From UBA12276 sp041476285 (GTDB lineage Archaea > Micrarchaeota > Micrarchaeia > Micrarchaeales > Micrarchaeaceae), in the NCBI GenBank assembly GCA_041476285.1, contig JBGOTD010000006.1:1-14991 (forward strand): 14,991 nt of DNA, given 5' to 3'. The notes beneath the pieces are model-generated. The model was given only the letters and a program-made list of their open reading frames with translations, searched no databases and was not told where the DNA came from. Made by a program: the position numbers and the translations under genes. How positions within the stretch are numbered: position 1 is the stretch's first letter; each line of letters starts with the position of its first letter. Of the stretch, positions 13,102-14,991 are shown piece after piece.

Positions 13102-13106
13102 GTGAG
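13102..13106 (+). promoter_or_regulatory. Ribosome binding site of the S-layer gene
   Basis: GTGAG lies three bases before ATG 13110, the same spacing as the GTGAT sites before the radical SAM and DUF218 genes. It fixes the start of this truncated gene. Confidence 0.5.
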
Positions 13107-13109
13107 AAC

Positions 13110-14991
13110 ATGAAGACTCTAAATGCAAAGAGAATCGCGGCCGTAGTAGCAGGTGCGGCATTGCTTGGTGTAGGTCTTGCGTTCGCAGGATCAATAACAT
13201 TCCAGAATGTACCGATAATAAGTAACAGTGGACAACCAGTAGTTCAGGTAGTAATAGGTTCACAGGCAAAGGCATGGGACGGCGTAACAGCTGCCAACAT
13301 TGCTGCAGCAATAGGAAACCTTGCATACACAAGCGTTCCAGTAACTGCAACTGTAAACCAAACACACGCAAACCAGGTATTGCACGTAGCAGTATCATCC
13401 TCTTCATATACACTATCTAACCAGCAGGTATGGCTCAACGAGAGCGGATCTGTAAATGCAGCTGCAGGAACATACATATTCAGCGCATTGATAGGATCAG
13501 TTCTTAACGGAGCAGTATTGCTGAACTCTCCGCAGAACACAAAGTCATTGCAGGGTACAGGACAATATGCATACCCACACTCCACATCAATAGCGATATC
13601 CCCACTTGCATCTCCATATACAACAATAGGGTTCGTTCCAGTATCCACATCAGTAACAGCAAGCAACAACGGAGGCGGTGCATCATTCACCCAATTCGTA
13701 TCAAGCAACAACGACAACATAATGCAGTTGACATCATCCCAGTTTTCGGGATTGGTCAGCAACTTCGGTGGAAGCAGCGAAACAACATCCCTTTGGCTTA
13801 CAGGATTCCCTGTATTCGACCAGGGTTCGTCAGGATCACCAGTACAGCAATTCCAGCTCATTGACGCAGGCGGAGCATACCAGGCAACATTCGGCATACC
13901 AATACAAAACACAACGACAGGCAACAGCCCGAGAATCAACGTGCCAATAAGATTATTGGGACAGAACTGGACAATACTTAACGCAACAGGACCATCAGGT
14001 TCAGTAACATCCTCGACAACGCTTGCAGGCGGAAAATTATTCCTTGCAGCGGCATTGGTACCATTGCAGACATTATATGTAGGACACAACATAACGACAG
14101 GTCCATGGACAGTACAACTTACAGACTTGGGTCAACCGAATTCAAACGGAGTGAGCCCAGCATCATTGTCCATATTATACAATAATGTACTAACAAACAC
14201 ATCTTCAGTAACCCAGGGAACAACAGCGAAGTTCAACGTAACGGGTAAGGTGTTGTATGTAAACGTAAATGCAACATTTGCAGGATTATACGCCTACCAG
14301 AAATGGGCAAAACTGCAATTATACACAAATGTATACCCAATCCAGAACGGAAAGGCATTCAACCAAACAACGAACCCAGGTTGGTTCACAACATTGTTAT
14401 GGACAAACACAACATCCACAACAGGCGCAGGAGCAAAGGCATTGCAGAGCATAATAGTCTACAATGTAACGCCAACAACATTAAACCCAGGACAGAGCCT
14501 CAGCTTCATACAAAGCCCACAGAGGAGCAAACTTACATTCCTCGGTGACTCGCTTGGAGCAGGCAGCTTTGACACAGTTTCAGTAGGAACAAGCTATGCT
14601 GGTTCAGTGCAATACCAGAACTTGGGTACAAACGCTAACACCATTCCAGGTGTTTCGATAAAGAACGTAACAGAACCTGTTCAGGAATTGACAGTAACAA
14701 GCCAGATACCAAACGCATTCAGCTATGTGGGCCAAACTTCAGGCACAGTCGTATATGCTTTGACACCGTATAAGCTTACGTCATTGTCAAACGCAATAAG
14801 CACTGCATTGGCAGCACAGGTTGCGTCTTCAGGAAACCAGGTATCGAACAGTTTCGTAACGTTATCTTACTACAACGTTAACGGAGCAAACTGGATAACA
14901 ACCACAAACCCATTGCTTGTAACAGTAAGCGGATACACAAGCAACACAGCATCATCTGCACAGACGCAAACTCTGACATTCTCAGGCAACG
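13110..14991 (+). CDS. S-layer protein, N-terminal 627 residues (runs off the window)
   Basis: This is the secreted protein that would form the cell's outer lattice. A signal peptide is clear: basic N-region (K2, K7, R8), hydrophobic core and a likely cut after AFA (24-26). The next part, QPVVQVVIGSQAKAWDGVTAANIAAAIGNLAYT (42-74), matches the N-terminal domain of Methanococcus-type S-layer proteins (family S_layer_N), which has a VVGS-A-x-D-AA-IAA-IG-AYT pattern. The rest is rich in Thr, Ser, Asn, Gly and Ala. It has no Cys and only about 30 charged residues. There are 13 N-x-S/T sequons, at N83, 110, 267, 286, 291, 327, 363, 376, 387, 418, 433, 452 and 519, and 11 of them are N-x-T. This makes it the natural target of the neighbouring AglB. 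Codons are strongly biased (ACA, GCA, GTA, AAC), as in highly expressed genes. The frame is open to the last base, so the C-terminus is not seen. Confidence 0.92.
   Translation, partial: MKTLNAKRIAAVVAGAALLGVGLAFAGSITFQNVPIISNSGQPVVQVVIGSQAKAWDGVTAANIAAAIGNLAYTSVPVTATVNQTHANQVLHVAVSSSSYTLSNQQVWLNESGSVNAAAGTYIFSALIGSVLNGAVLLNSPQNTKSLQGTGQYAYPHSTSIAISPLASPYTTIGFVPVSTSVTASNNGGGASFTQFVSSNNDNIMQLTSSQFSGLVSNFGGSSETTSLWLTGFPVFDQGSSGSPVQQFQLIDAGGAYQATFGIPIQNTTTGNSPRINVPIRLLGQNWTILNATGPSGSVTSSTTLAGGKLFLAAALVPLQTLYVGHNITTGPWTVQLTDLGQPNSNGVSPASLSILYNNVLTNTSSVTQGTTAKFNVTGKVLYVNVNATFAGLYAYQKWAKLQLYTNVYPIQNGKAFNQTTNPGWFTTLLWTNTTSTTGAGAKALQSIIVYNVTPTTLNPGQSLSFIQSPQRSKLTFLGDSLGAGSFDTVSVGTSYAGSVQYQNLGTNANTIPGVSIKNVTEPVQELTVTSQIPNAFSYVGQTSGTVVYALTPYKLTSLSNAISTALAAQVASSGNQVSNSFVTLSYYNVNGANWITTTNPLLVTVSGYTSNTASSAQTQTLTFSGN

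Noticed and set aside
13072..13413. A 113-codon minus-strand open frame over the S-layer promoter and signal peptide
   Set aside because: It is a Leu- and Gln-rich low-complexity translation with no family likeness. It ends in the S-layer leader and overlaps a gene with clear function.
13244..14092. A 282-codon open frame on the minus strand
   Set aside because: It lies wholly antisense to the S-layer gene, has no recognisable motif and an odd Cys/Pro-rich make-up, and is explained by the strong codon bias of the S-layer gene, which keeps stop codons out of this frame.
1..14991. Search for CRISPR arrays, tRNA genes, rRNA or insertion sequences
   Set aside because: No regularly spaced direct repeats, tRNA-like clover folds, transposase motifs or target-site duplications were seen. 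The gaps between genes are all under 200 bases and are filled by promoters and short inverted repeats.

Overview
The window is archaeal. Gene starts are preceded by TATA boxes such as TTTAAATA. Several starts carry a compact GTGAT-type ribosome binding site that complements the end of archaeal 16S rRNA. The two anchor proteins are an STT3/AglB-type N-glycan transferase and a Methanococcus-type S-layer protein. The A/T-rich, tightly packed layout, with short gaps and small overlaps, would suit a DPANN archaeon of the Micrarchaeota (ARMAN) kind. That lineage is a guess from gene content and is not shown by a marker gene.

Layout. (1) 1-2286, plus strand: a possible tail of an upstream gene, then a GT4 glycosyltransferase coupled to GDP-mannose 4,6-dehydratase. 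(2) 2342-8072, minus strand: read from the promoter side, these are the AglB oligosaccharyltransferase, a radical SAM protein with a partial SPASM/twitch tail, a second GT4 glycosyltransferase and a DUF218 protein. Each has its own plausible TATA box. (3) 8073-8254: a divergent control region with two inverted repeats. (4) 8255-12938, plus strand: a close-packed run of an SDR sugar reductase/epimerase, a TylCIII/TcaB9-type sugar C-methyltransferase, an FkbM methyltransferase, a GT2 glycosyltransferase and a second FkbM methyltransferase. (5) 12939-13109: a control region with an inverted repeat and a strong TATA box. (6) 13110 to the end: the first 627 residues of a secreted S-layer protein with 13 N-glycosylation sequons.

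Together this reads as an S-layer glycosylation locus. The dehydratase would make GDP-4-keto-6-deoxymannose. The C-methyltransferase and the SDR protein could turn it into a C-methyl-branched 6-deoxysugar. The FkbM enzymes would O-methylate sugars, the GT4 and GT2 enzymes would build the lipid-linked glycan, and AglB would move it to the neighbouring S-layer protein. The enzyme families are well supported by sequence. The sugar structure and the link between the genes are inference.

The most unusual points are these: AglB carries WPDGS where the family has WWDYG; the SDR protein has His in place of the catalytic Tyr; the first FkbM enzyme has a changed acidic motif; one GT4 enzyme has a shortened E-x7-E motif; and a radical SAM enzyme sits inside the cluster.
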